DNA from: Methylocystis sp. MJC1
GTDB taxonomy: Bacteria > Pseudomonadota > Alphaproteobacteria > Rhizobiales > Beijerinckiaceae
Direction of reading: 5' to 3'
Assembly (NCBI RefSeq): GCF_026427715.1
Contig: NZ_CP107558.1
Span: 3,317,001-3,381,000 of the forward strand
DNA length: 64,000 nucleotides
This document shows, piece by piece, positions 17,285 to 24,966 of the stretch. The translations under genes and the position numbers were made by a program. Within the stretch, counting starts at the first letter, position 1; each line of letters starts with the position of its first letter. The notes under the pieces are model-generated. The model saw only the letters and a list, made by a program, of their open reading frames with translations, ran no database searches and was not told the origin of the DNA.

Positions 17285-17692
17285 TCATTCCGGCAGGAGG
17301 CTCGCTTGATAAGCTCGGAACAAGAAAAGGAACAGTAAAGCTAGCAGACTCGCCACAAGAGCAAAAATTTGCTGTTTGGCCGCTGCCTGCTGATGACCTT
17401 CAACCGCCTCGTCTGGTCTGCTCTCCGGATAGGTCAGTATAACGGCTTCGCCCAGTGCGGGTTGCACACGGCGCATGGTTCGCCGTTGGTAGAGCTTGCC
17501 GTCCACTTCATATTCTACCTTACATCGAGTGACCCACCGCGAACCATTATCGTCCTGCTCGAGGAAGGGCTCGACTTCCGAAATCCTTCCCGCGACTTCC
17601 CGCCTCGCGCCCAGAAAAAAGCGCAGCTGTCGGCGAATCGAAAATCCAAAAACGACGATCACAATCGCGGCGACAAGAAGAAATTCCCACAT
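17285..17692 (-). CDS. DUF3592-like membrane protein
   Basis: 135 residues: an N-terminal helix (EFLLVAAIVIVVFGFSI), a soluble middle that reads like DUF3592 (RCKVEYEVDGKLYQRRT, then GEAVILTYPESRPDEAV) and a C-terminal helix (IFALVASLLALLFLFLF). The start at 17692 has AAAGGG eight bases upstream; a longer open frame to 17782 lacks such a site. It lies just downstream of the group II intron and reads in the same direction. Function unknown. Confidence 0.65.
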   Translation of the reverse strand: MWEFLLVAAIVIVVFGFSIRRQLRFFLGARREVAGRISEVEPFLEQDDNGSRWVTRCKVEYEVDGKLYQRRTMRRVQPALGEAVILTYPESRPDEAVEGHQQAAAKQQIFALVASLLALLFLFLFRAYQASLLPE

Positions 17693-17875
17693 AACACACC
17701 CTTTTTGGGGCAGCCTTCGGCGCGAAAGCGACCTGCCTCCACTTCGATCAGCCGTGATGATCATCGGGTCGGTCTTCGGCATCTATTGAGACGCATTCTT
17801 GAAAACGGCATCTCATAAGGTCTGTAGGTGGCCGTGTTCCCGGTAGGGACGCTCATTGCTGAGCGCCCCCCGGAC

Positions 17876-17909
17876 AGATCCGTACGAGCGGAATTCCCGC
17901 ATACGGCTC
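17876..17909 (-). ncRNA. Group II intron domain V
   Basis: A 34-base catalytic hairpin beginning GAGCCGTATG with a GAAT-type loop and the closing strand CGTACGGATC. It is the most conserved RNA part of group II introns and fixes the type of the element. The intron branch domain VI follows at once. Confidence 0.9.
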
Positions 17910-19388
17910 CTACCTCGGGTGTCTGGCGGCGAAGCGCGCGCTCGGCCAGGGATGAAGGATTCTCGGCTTGGGGAGAAATTCGTCGGCCAGTTTCCCCATC
18001 CGTTCCCACGGCACGTGCGCCCGCTGGCTGCGGCGCGAAAGCTGCCGACGCCAGAGCGCGGTGACGTGATAGCGGAACGCCGTCAGCGCCAACCCGTTGG
18101 TCGGCACGGCGTGATAGGCGAAATAGCCCGAGACGACGCTTGCAAGCCATTTACCCGTTTCCGAGATCGGCCTGTTGGTGCGCCGTCGCAACGCCTCCTT
18201 GATGTCTCGAAGCTTCGTCCGCATGCGGTCACCCCGCGACTTCCTTCTGACACGAAAGTCGCCGCGGCGGGTTTGGTCGCATATCAGCACGAAACCCAAG
18301 AACTTGAAGGTCTCCGGCTTGGAGCGCCCACGCTTCTTGCAGTTCTGCGCCGCAAAGCGCCCGAACTCGATCAGCCGGGTCTTGTCCGGATGCAGCGATA
18401 ACGAAAACTCCGCCAACCTGTCGCGCATCGCGTTCCAGAATCTCCGGGCGTCGCTCTCATGCTGGAAGCCGACGACGATGTCGTCGGCATACCGAACCAT
18501 GATCATGTCGCCCGTAGCCTCGCGCCGTCGCCAGCGTTCGGCCCAAAGATCGAAGACGTAGTGGAGGTAGACGTTGGAGAGCAGCGGCGAAATCACCGAG
18601 CCCTGACCCGTCCCCTTTTCCTCAACCGTCACGATCCCATCTTCGAGAACTCCAGCGCGCAGCCATTTCTGGACGAGCCGGATGATGCGCGGATCGCCGA
18701 TCCGATGCTCCAGGAAGCGGACGACCCATTGCTGGGAAACTTCCGTAAAGAACGATCGGATGTCGGCGTCGAGAATGAAGTTCACCTTCTTGCTGCTGAT
18801 CCCGACAATCAGCGCGTCCAGCGCATCGTGCTGGCCGCGATCCGGCCGGAATCCATACGAGAACCCGAGGAAGTCTTCCTCGTAAATCTCGCTCAGCACT
18901 GCGGCGACGGCTTTCTGTACGATCTTGTCCTCGAGAGCCGCAACTGCAAGCGGGCGCTTGCTCCCGTCGTCCTTCGGAATGTAGCTCCGACGCGACGGCT
19001 GCGCCCGATACGCCCCGCCGTGAACCCGCGCATGCAAATCCTCGATCCTGCGATCGAGGTCCTGCTCGTAGGTCCTCCACGTCATGCCGTCCACGCCGGG
19101 CGCGGCGGACCGCTTCAGCGCATGAAACGCCGTTTCCAGCATGGCGATGTCAACATGGTGCAGGAGCGCCGTGAACTTCTCCTTCTTCCTTTCCCCTGCG
19201 ACTTTCCGCACGCGGTCCAGCGCCTGTGACACGCTTCCCCGGTTCTGAGCCCGGCGAGTGCTTTGCTGGTCCGCGTTCCCCTCGGTCTCCGCCCTTGGCT
19301 CCGCCGGCTCCGCAGCGGATCGCTCCGCTTTGTTCGCCAGCTTCGCAGCTACTACGGCGGAGTCAGACTTCTCGGGCTCGTCCGTCAT
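17910..19388 (-). CDS. ltrA: Group II intron reverse transcriptase/maturase
   Basis: 492 residues. After a polar N-terminal tail, the fingers-palm RT domain runs from about 60 to 340: APGVDGMTW, PKDDGSKRPLAVAALEDKIVQ, FGFRPDRG-like segments, GTGQGSVISPLLSNVYLHY and the catalytic MVRYADDIVVGF. The maturase (X) domain follows at about 390-460. No HNH endonuclease domain is present, so target DNA use probably relies on replication forks or hairpins. The stop codon abuts domain V directly. The protein acts in splicing and reverse splicing of its own intron. Confidence 0.92.
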   Translation of the reverse strand: MTDEPEKSDSAVVAAKLANKAERSAAEPAEPRAETEGNADQQSTRRAQNRGSVSQALDRVRKVAGERKKEKFTALLHHVDIAMLETAFHALKRSAAPGVDGMTWRTYEQDLDRRIEDLHARVHGGAYRAQPSRRSYIPKDDGSKRPLAVAALEDKIVQKAVAAVLSEIYEEDFLGFSYGFRPDRGQHDALDALIVGISSKKVNFILDADIRSFFTEVSQQWVVRFLEHRIGDPRIIRLVQKWLRAGVLEDGIVTVEEKGTGQGSVISPLLSNVYLHYVFDLWAERWRRREATGDMIMVRYADDIVVGFQHESDARRFWNAMRDRLAEFSLSLHPDKTRLIEFGRFAAQNCKKRGRSKPETFKFLGFVLICDQTRRGDFRVRRKSRGDRMRTKLRDIKEALRRRTNRPISETGKWLASVVSGYFAYHAVPTNGLALTAFRYHVTALWRRQLSRRSQRAHVPWERMGKLADEFLPKPRILHPWPSARFAARHPR

Positions 19389-19750
19389 CGGCTACGACTC
19401 CTCGTCTTCCCGATGCGGGCCTGCGGCGTCCATCCGTAGGCCGAACCCGAGACCTCCCGGTTCCCGTTCAAGGAGCTTCCGCACATGCCAGGTTCTCCGA
19501 CCACGCCGGGCCGGACGAAGGCTCGCATAACGCCTCCGTTCGTGTCGCCTTCCGTGATTTTGACCACGTCGGCGCCCGGGACTATCAAGCTTTCGCGGCT
19601 CCATGGCTGGCCTATGCGCTCCCCTGCCGACGCTTCGCCGAAGCCCTCGCGGACGCCGACGCACGGCTCGGGGCCAATGCGGATTGCTACTCCTTCATTG
19701 CAGCGGACTTCCACCGCCTACTCCTTGCCGGTCTCCCGGCGCACCAAATA

Positions 19751-20230
19751 TCAAGACTTTTGCAACGCGGGCGGCCCCCCTTGCTTCTCATGCCTTTCCG
19801 ACGCGCAGAAGTCTGTCGCGAAACCCGAACTTCCCCTCTCCCCGCGCGCGGGGAGAGGCTGGGTGAGGGGCTTGGGTGATTGGCCGGAATTTTCGACCAA
19901 GACCGCAAGAATCGCTTCCGCCACGGCATCCGCATTCTCGTAAAGTTGCTGGTTGGTGAAGCGCATCACCGCGTAACCTTGCGCGTTCAGAAAAGCCGTT
20001 CGTCGGGCGTCCGCAGCAAGTTCCTCGTCTGTCGAATGCGTCTCGCCGTCGAGTTCGATAACAAGTTTTCGTTCGCGACAGGCAAAGTCGGCGATGAAAG
20101 GGCCGATTGGCTCCTGGCGGACAAATTTGAAACCGCCAAGGCCCCTGTTTCTCATCGAGCCCATAAGGTTTTTTCAGCAGGGGTCGCGTTTCGACGCAAT
20201 TCACGCGCGCGCCGGGTCTCGATGAAGCGA
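19751..20230 (-). pseudogene. DUF559 (Vsr-like) nuclease gene, frameshifted
   Basis: The intact 3' part (from 20153) reads RNRGLGGFKFVRQEPIGPFIADFACRERK-type sequence, the DUF559 core related to very-short-patch-repair endonucleases, with ELDGETH (about residue 38) as catalytic-site segment. The missing N-terminal helix is found in another frame just upstream (ETRRARELRRNATPAEK, then TLWAR and a stop). One base lost near 20155-20157 would explain this. The far 5' end has no convincing start. The C-terminus runs into a palindromic repeat and is low-complexity. The gene is flanked by inverted copies of that palindrome, and the group II intron lies just downstream. Confidence 0.65.
19834..19873. 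repeat. Palindromic repeat 3' of the DUF559 gene
   Basis: CCTCTCCCCGC-GCGCGGGGAGAGG is a 24-bp near-perfect palindrome (19835-19858) followed by CTGGGTGAGGGGC. The same unit, inverted, lies at 20267-20306 on the other side of the DUF559 gene. Confidence 0.8.
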
Positions 20231-20266
20231 AGGCCGCGCAATATATGAAAGGCTCCAAATAATCCC

Positions 20267-20306
20267 CCGGCCCCTCACCCAACCTCTCCCCGCTAGCGGG
20301 GAGAGG
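20267..20306. repeat. Palindromic repeat between scpA and the DUF559 gene
   Basis: CCCCTCACCCAA precedes the perfect 24-bp palindrome CCTCTCCCCGCTAGCGGGGAGAGG (20283-20306). It sits 17 bases after the scpA stop and could also end that transcript. It is an inverted copy of the unit at 19834-19873. Confidence 0.8.
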
Positions 20307-20322
20307 AGTCAGGCGCGCCCAA

Positions 20323-22482
20323 TTACGCCTTTGCCGGCTCCCGCTGCGCATAGCCGAGCCGGATGTTCAGCTCATGCAGCAGCTTCTCGGCCGCGGCGGG
20401 AATATTCGTGCCGGGCGGGAAGATCGCCGCGGCGCCGAAGTCGTAGAGGGCCTGGAAATCATCCGGCGGGATGACGCCGCCGACGACCATCATAATGTCC
20501 TGGCGGCCCACTCCCGCCAGCGCGTCGCGCAGCTCGGGGGTCAGCGTCAAATGGCCGGCCGTCATGGTCGACACGCCGACAATATGGACGTCGGCTTCCT
20601 TGGCCTTCTGCGCCACTTCGTTCGGCGTCGCGAAGAGATCGCCGATGACGACGTCGAAGCCCATGTCGGCGAAGGCGGAGGCGATGACCTTCTGGCCGCG
20701 GTCGTGACCGTCCTGGCCCATCTTCGCGACGAGAATGCGCGGCTTGCGGCCGGTGTTTTCCTCGAAGTCACGGGTCATGCCGACGATGCGGCCGACCTGG
20801 GCGCTGTCCTTGCCGGCCTCCTTCGCATAGACGCCCGAAATGACATTGGCCTTGGGCTTGTGACGCGTGAAGACCTTTTCGAGCGCAAAGGAAATCTCGC
20901 CGACGCTCGCCTTGGCGCGCGCCGCCTTCACCGCGAGGTCGAGCAGATTGGCTCCCGAGGTCGCGCCCTCGGTCAGCGCATTCAGCGCGGCCTGGGTCGT
21001 CGGCTCGTCACGCTCACCGCGCAGGCGCTTCAGCTTGTCGAGCTGCGCGGCGCGCACGGCGGCATTGTCGACCTTGAGCACATTCGGCTTGGCGTCGTTC
21101 TCGGGCTGATATTTATTGACGCCCACGACGATCTGCGTCCCGCTGTCGATGCGCGCCTGCGTCTTGGCGGCGGCCTCCTCGATGCGCTGCTTGGGCACGC
21201 CCGCCGCAATGGCCTTGGCCATGCCCCCTAACGCCTCGATCTCCTCGATATGCGCCCAGGCCTTTTTGGCGAGCTCCGCCGTGAGGCGCTCGACATAATA
21301 GGAGCCGCCCCAGGGGTCGATCACGCGCGTCGTGCCGCTCTCCTGCTGCAACACGATCTGCGTGTTGCGGGCGATGCGGGCGGAGAAGTCGGTGGGGAGC
21401 GCCAGCGCCTCGTCCAGCGCATTGGTGTGCAGCGACTGGGTGTGGCCCTGCGTCGCCGCCATGGCCTCGACGCAAGTGCGGATCGAATTGACGTAGACGT
21501 CCTGCGCCGTGAGCGACCAGCCGGAGGTCTGGCAGTGCGTGCGCAGCGTCAGGCTCTTCTCGGATTTGGCGCCGAGGTCCTTCATGAGCCGCGCCCAGAG
21601 CAGGCGCGCAGCGCGCAGCTTGGCGACCTCCATGAAGAAGTTCATGCCGATGGCGAAGAAGAAGGAGAGACGCGGCGCGAAGGCGTCGATGTCGAGGCCC
21701 GCCGCGACGCCGGCGCGCACATATTCCACGCCGTCCGCGAGCGTGTAACCGAGCTCCAGATCGGCCGAGGCGCCGGCCTCCTGCATGTGATAGCCGGAGA
21801 TCGAGATCGAGTTGAACTTCGGCATGTTCTGCGAGGTATAGGCAAAGATATCCGACACGATCCGCATCGAGGGGTCCGGCGGATAAATGTAAGTGTTGCG
21901 GACCATGAACTCTTTGAGAATATCGTTCTGGATGGTGCCGGTGAGCTTGTCGGCCGACACGCCCTGCTCTTCCGCCGCGACAATGAAGAGCGCGAGCACC
22001 GGCAGTACCGCGCCGTTCATGGTCATCGACACGGACATCTGATCGAGCGGAATGCCGTCGAAGAGCGTGCGCATGTCGTAGATCGAGTCGATCGCGACGC
22101 CCGCCATGCCGACGTCGCCCATGACGCGCGGATGGTCGGAGTCATAGCCGCGGTGGGTCGCGAGGTCGAAGGCGACGGAGAGGCCCTTCTGGCCGGCGGC
22201 GAGATTGCGGCGATAGAAGGCGTTGGAATCCTCGGCCGTGGAGAAGCCGGCGTATTGGCGGATCGTCCAGGGCTGGGCGACATACATGGTGGAATAAGGC
22301 CCGCGCACGAAAGGCGCGACGCCGGGGAAGCCGTCGATGAAGGAAAGCCCCTCGACATCCCCCGGCCCATAGCCGCTTTTCACCTCTATGCCCTCGGGCG
22401 TCAGCCAGCTGCGCGGCGGCGCCTCCTGCGCGACTTTGGTGGCGGCGAAGGGGATTTTGGTGAAATCGGGGATGGCGGACAT
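20323..22482 (-). CDS. scpA: Methylmalonyl-CoA mutase, large subunit
   Basis: 719 residues, the full length of the catalytic MutB/ScpA type. It converts methylmalonyl-CoA to succinyl-CoA with adenosylcobalamin. The substrate TIM barrel fills residues 1-about 560 ([35 protein letters not shown]). The C-terminal B12-binding domain has DGHDRG at 591-596, whose His is the lower cobalt ligand. In serine-cycle methylotrophs this step closes glyoxylate regeneration through the ethylmalonyl-CoA pathway; that is context, not shown here. No second subunit or MeaB chaperone gene is adjacent. Confidence 0.97.
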   Translation of the reverse strand: MSAIPDFTKIPFAATKVAQEAPPRSWLTPEGIEVKSGYGPGDVEGLSFIDGFPGVAPFVRGPYSTMYVAQPWTIRQYAGFSTAEDSNAFYRRNLAAGQKGLSVAFDLATHRGYDSDHPRVMGDVGMAGVAIDSIYDMRTLFDGIPLDQMSVSMTMNGAVLPVLALFIVAAEEQGVSADKLTGTIQNDILKEFMVRNTYIYPPDPSMRIVSDIFAYTSQNMPKFNSISISGYHMQEAGASADLELGYTLADGVEYVRAGVAAGLDIDAFAPRLSFFFAIGMNFFMEVAKLRAARLLWARLMKDLGAKSEKSLTLRTHCQTSGWSLTAQDVYVNSIRTCVEAMAATQGHTQSLHTNALDEALALPTDFSARIARNTQIVLQQESGTTRVIDPWGGSYYVERLTAELAKKAWAHIEEIEALGGMAKAIAAGVPKQRIEEAAAKTQARIDSGTQIVVGVNKYQPENDAKPNVLKVDNAAVRAAQLDKLKRLRGERDEPTTQAALNALTEGATSGANLLDLAVKAARAKASVGEISFALEKVFTRHKPKANVISGVYAKEAGKDSAQVGRIVGMTRDFEENTGRKPRILVAKMGQDGHDRGQKVIASAFADMGFDVVIGDLFATPNEVAQKAKEADVHIVGVSTMTAGHLTLTPELRDALAGVGRQDIMMVVGGVIPPDDFQALYDFGAAAIFPPGTNIPAAAEKLLHELNIRLGYAQREPAKA

Positions 22483-22571
22483 CGTTTCCTCGGCTGCTTT
22501 CGGGGCGTTTTAGACCAGCCCAAGGGGAAGCGCAAAGTCCGCTTGGAAACGCTCGGCGCGGGATTCGAGGC

Positions 22572-22949
22572 CTATCGCTGGATCGACGCCAGATAAGCCA
22601 GCAGCGCCTCGATCTGCTTGGCGTCGAACTGAAACTGCGGCATTTCCGGCCCTTCATGGCCGACGAGTATGCCCTCGCCCAGCGCCTCCTCCAGATTGGA
22701 GAGCGGGTATTTGCGGGCAAGGTAACGGAAGGGTGGGGATTTGGGGTTCGCGCTCGCGCCTGTGCGGCCGACGGCATGGCAGCGGCTGCAGTTGGACTTG
22801 GCGATGCTGGCCCCAAGCCCCAGAAGCCCCCTCTCCGCCGCGCCGGCGGGCGCCGAGCCGCATGTGGCCGCAATAACGAAAAGGAGGGCGCCGGGGAGCG
22901 CGATTCGAACCAAGTTCGTCAATCTAGCCGCCGCTCCGGCGCCCGCCAT
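22572..22949 (-). CDS. Class I cytochrome c
   Basis: 125 residues. A signal peptide ends near APAGAAE; one haem site CSRCH follows at about 54-58 (SIAKSNCSRCHAVG), and a probable axial Met lies in GPEMPQF. This is a small soluble periplasmic electron carrier. It ends 89 bases before scpA, and its start lies only six bases after the universal stress protein stop, so these two are co-transcribed. Confidence 0.88.
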   Translation of the reverse strand: MAGAGAAARLTNLVRIALPGALLFVIAATCGSAPAGAAERGLLGLGASIAKSNCSRCHAVGRTGASANPKSPPFRYLARKYPLSNLEEALGEGILVGHEGPEMPQFQFDAKQIEALLAYLASIQR

Positions 22950-22955
22950 CCGCGC

Positions 22956-23384
22956 CTATTGCCGCACCACCAGCACCGAGCATTTGGCGTGGCGCACGAT
23001 CGTCTTGGCGTTGGAGCCCAGGAGATAGGTCGCCATGGTCGGGCGATGCGAGCCCACGACAATGAGATCGGCGCCCCAGTCTTCAGCCTCTGCGAGAACC
23101 TCGGGATAGACAGCGCCGAAACGCACCGTGGACGAGACGCGCCCGGCCGGCAGATCGACCTTGCCGGCGACATCCGACAAATCCTTCTCCGCTGCGACGC
23201 GCATCTCTTCGTCGAAATTCGGGGGGATATAGTCGACGAAAGCCACCGGCACGAGCGGCTGGACGTTCACGAGACGCAGCTGCGCCTCGCCGCCGGCCTT
23301 TGCCAGAGACAAGGCGGCGTCGAGCGCGATCCTGGTCATGTCGGACTCGCCCAGATCCACGGGCACGAGAATCTTCTTGTACAT
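22956..23384 (-). CDS. Universal stress protein (UspA family)
   Basis: 142 residues, a single Usp domain. It opens MYKKILVPVDLGESD and ends with a nucleotide-binding type motif GSHRPTMATYLLGSNAKTIV and VLVVRQ. The G-2x-G-9x-G(S/T) pattern of ATP-binding members is only partly kept. A family for stress tolerance, role unspecific. It lies upstream of the cytochrome c gene and next to a receiver gene with a general-stress promoter. Confidence 0.9.
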   Translation of the reverse strand: MYKKILVPVDLGESDMTRIALDAALSLAKAGGEAQLRLVNVQPLVPVAFVDYIPPNFDEEMRVAAEKDLSDVAGKVDLPAGRVSSTVRFGAVYPEVLAEAEDWGADLIVVGSHRPTMATYLLGSNAKTIVRHAKCSVLVVRQ

Positions 23385-23486
23385 CGCCGCCTCCCTCTAT
23401 GGTTTTGTCTCAAATCTTCCAGCCGTAATATAGGGGCTCGGCGATCCGCGCGCGAGCGGGCGGGTCGCCGCATCTCACAAAGATCT

Positions 23487-23978
23487 CTATTGCTTGCGGG
23501 TCAGGCGGCCGACCGCCGCTTTCGTCGCAAGTATGGTCTCGAGCGATTGCGCGCGCTTGGAGGTGGCCTGCGCCACAGCGGCTTTCACGTCCTCGACCGA
23601 ATAAGGCTTCGGTATCACCAGAACCGGCTCGAGGTCGCCTGTCTGAAGCCATTGGGGAACGGCCGTCACGAAGACCACGGCGGCGTCTATGCTCTTCAGC
23701 ATCTCGTTCACCGCGACGATTCCCGAGCTTCCATCGGCGAGCCTCACATCGGCGACCACAACCGCCGGCCGGGCTTTGAGGGCGAGCGACAGCGCCTCTT
23801 CCTGGGTGCGGGCGGGACCGATCACACGGTGCCCGAGGTCGCTGATGATCAGCTCTATGTCCTTGGCGATGATCGACTCATCCTCGACGACAAGCACGTC
23901 GAGGGCGCGTTGCTGGCGTTTCATTCGGGGGCGTGGCGCTGACTCGGGCGCCTGCGCTTCATCCAGGGGCAAATTCAC
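23487..23978 (-). CDS. Stand-alone PhyR-type receiver
   Basis: 163 residues with one receiver domain and no output domain. Visible are VVEDESIIAKDIE (acidic pocket), phospho-acceptor Asp in VVVADVRLADGSSG, and Lys in VIPKPYSV. The stretch GHRVIGPARTQEEAL and the LADGSSGIVAVNEML stretch closely match the C-terminal receiver of PhyR, the anti-anti-sigma factor of the alphaproteobacterial general stress response. The sigma-like N-terminal domain is absent; only a Pro/Glu-rich tail precedes the receiver. The GTG start at 23978 has GAGAGG upstream. It may drain phosphate from PhyR kinases or tune the response (inference). Confidence 0.85.
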   Translation of the reverse strand: MNLPLDEAQAPESAPRPRMKRQQRALDVLVVEDESIIAKDIELIISDLGHRVIGPARTQEEALSLALKARPAVVVADVRLADGSSGIVAVNEMLKSIDAAVVFVTAVPQWLQTGDLEPVLVIPKPYSVEDVKAAVAQATSKRAQSLETILATKAAVGRLTRKQ

Positions 23979-24089
23979 AGCGGAGCCTCTCTCGTCGCAG
24001 CAATCCTGCGGTTGCGGACGCCAATCTCCCGAGTAGAAGCGCGTCGAGTAACGACAAGCGCTCGCGCGCGGCTCAAGCAATGGATCGTT

Positions 24090-24114
24090 AACGCGCGTAA
24101 ATGCCGAGCGTTCC
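24090..24114 (-). promoter_or_regulatory. EcfG-type general stress promoter
   Basis: On the minus strand GGAAC, exactly 16 bases, then CGTT: the consensus for EcfG sigma factors. A transcript would start near 24083 and give a leader of about 105 bases before the receiver gene at 23978. Confidence 0.7.
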
Positions 24115-24326
24115 GAGGCGCTCGCCGCTTTCGCTCAGCGCTCCAGCTTGCGGCATTTTGTCCATTGTTGCGTTATCCGCCCAAAATGGGCGCGGCTTCG
24201 TTGAAGCAAGGGAAGCCTCCCAATAGATTTACAAACAGTCAGCTAACCTTCCTGCTGATCTTGCCCTTTTGGGCGTTCTCCCCCGACTTGGGCTGCTGGC
24301 GACGGCAGCCCATTTTTCTTGCGGGG
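24115..24326 (+). ncRNA. Candidate small RNA with intrinsic terminator
   Basis: No protein gene is visible between the receiver and the helix-turn-helix gene. On the plus strand a 7-bp hairpin (GGGCTGC/GCAGCCC, 24290-24311) is followed by ATTTTTCTT, the shape of a rho-independent terminator, yet no plus-strand gene lies upstream. The stretch before it holds CCTCCC and other C-rich single-strand candidates, common in alphaproteobacterial small RNAs. The 5' end is unknown. Confidence 0.3.
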
Positions 24327-24791
24327 TCAGATATAGGGCGCGAGCGCGCGCACCAGCTTCACGAGGCGGCGCATTTCCCGCTGCCAGAACTGCTCATAGT
24401 CCGCCCGGATGATCGGCTGCTGGTTGCGCAACGCCACCTGCCATTTGTCCTGCTCCACCTTTTCCAAAAGGCCGCGCTTCTGCAAGGCGAGCAGCTTTCG
24501 GCGTACCGTCTCGCGCGGGATTCCAGTAAGCTCCGATATTCGTGAGAGCGTCGGCGGCACGGCGCCAAGAACGTCCTGGTCCTGCTCCTGCTGGCGGCCC
24601 CGTTCTTCCCGCAGATAATAGCGGGAGATGAAAATGAAGATCAGCAGCTCGTCCAAATCGCCGTTGAAAATCTTGCGAAAGTCGATCAGCTGGGCGACCA
24701 GGAACTCGATGAATTCATGCTGAAACGTCACGTAATTTTCTTGGACGATCGTCTCGGGAAAATTCCTTTCATCGTCTGACATGGAAAGCAT
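24327..24791 (-). CDS. Helix-turn-helix transcriptional regulator
   Basis: 154 residues. The N-terminal part is helical and rich in Phe and acidic residues (ETIVQENYVTFQHEFIEFL); the middle holds a winged-helix segment (about 85-125, TLSRISELTGIPRETVRRKLLALQKRGLLEKV), typical of MarR/IclR/Crp-like DNA-binding domains. A ligand domain is not recognisable. A second start at 24782 is possible. It stands alone between leuA and the receiver gene. Target genes unknown. Confidence 0.75.
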   Translation of the reverse strand: MLSMSDDERNFPETIVQENYVTFQHEFIEFLVAQLIDFRKIFNGDLDELLIFIFISRYYLREERGRQQEQDQDVLGAVPPTLSRISELTGIPRETVRRKLLALQKRGLLEKVEQDKWQVALRNQQPIIRADYEQFWQREMRRLVKLVRALAPYI

Positions 24792-24920
24792 CCAGTTTGG
24801 CGGATTTGCGCGGAAAACAACGCGAATGGTCGGAGCGGATCGCCCATGCCCGCGAGGCAGACATCCTTATTTCCCCGCCAGGCGCGACGGCAAACGCCAG
24901 CGATATTTGTTCGATCATGA

Positions 24921-24955
24921 TAAAAAGCGTCCCTCAAGTGAGGTCGAGGGACGCT
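24921..24955 (-). terminator. Rho-independent terminator of leuA
   Basis: On the minus strand AGCGTCCCTC, a ten-base loop, GAGGGACGCT, then TTTTTA: a perfect 10-bp stem with a T run, starting 12 bases after the leuA stop. Confidence 0.9.
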
Positions 24956-24966
24956 CGCTGTTAGTG

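Larger units (their letters stand above)
17843..19744 (-). mobile_element. Group II intron, apparently complete
   Basis: On the minus strand the element begins GTGCGCCGGGAGACCGGC, matching the conserved GUGYG start and domain I. It carries a reverse transcriptase gene and ends with domain V at 17876-17909 (GAGCCGTATGCGGGAA with its pairing strand TTCCGCTCGTACGG). Domain VI follows (GGGCGCTC/GAGCGTCCC) and the 3' end is ..CCCTAC. It is about 1.9 kb. The 5' exon end is TTGATATTTG, just six bases after the DUF559 stop, so it is inserted between genes and does not split one. The exact 3' base is inferred from the AY rule. Confidence 0.85.

Noticed and set aside
17910..19388. Reverse transcriptase as part of a retron, DGR or defence system
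   Set aside because: The GTGCG start, domain V and domain VI identify a group II intron; no variable repeat or msr/msd was seen.
21250..22596. 448-codon plus-strand frame
   Set aside because: Antisense to scpA; composition (Arg, Gly, His, Asp) typical of the complement of a GC-rich gene.
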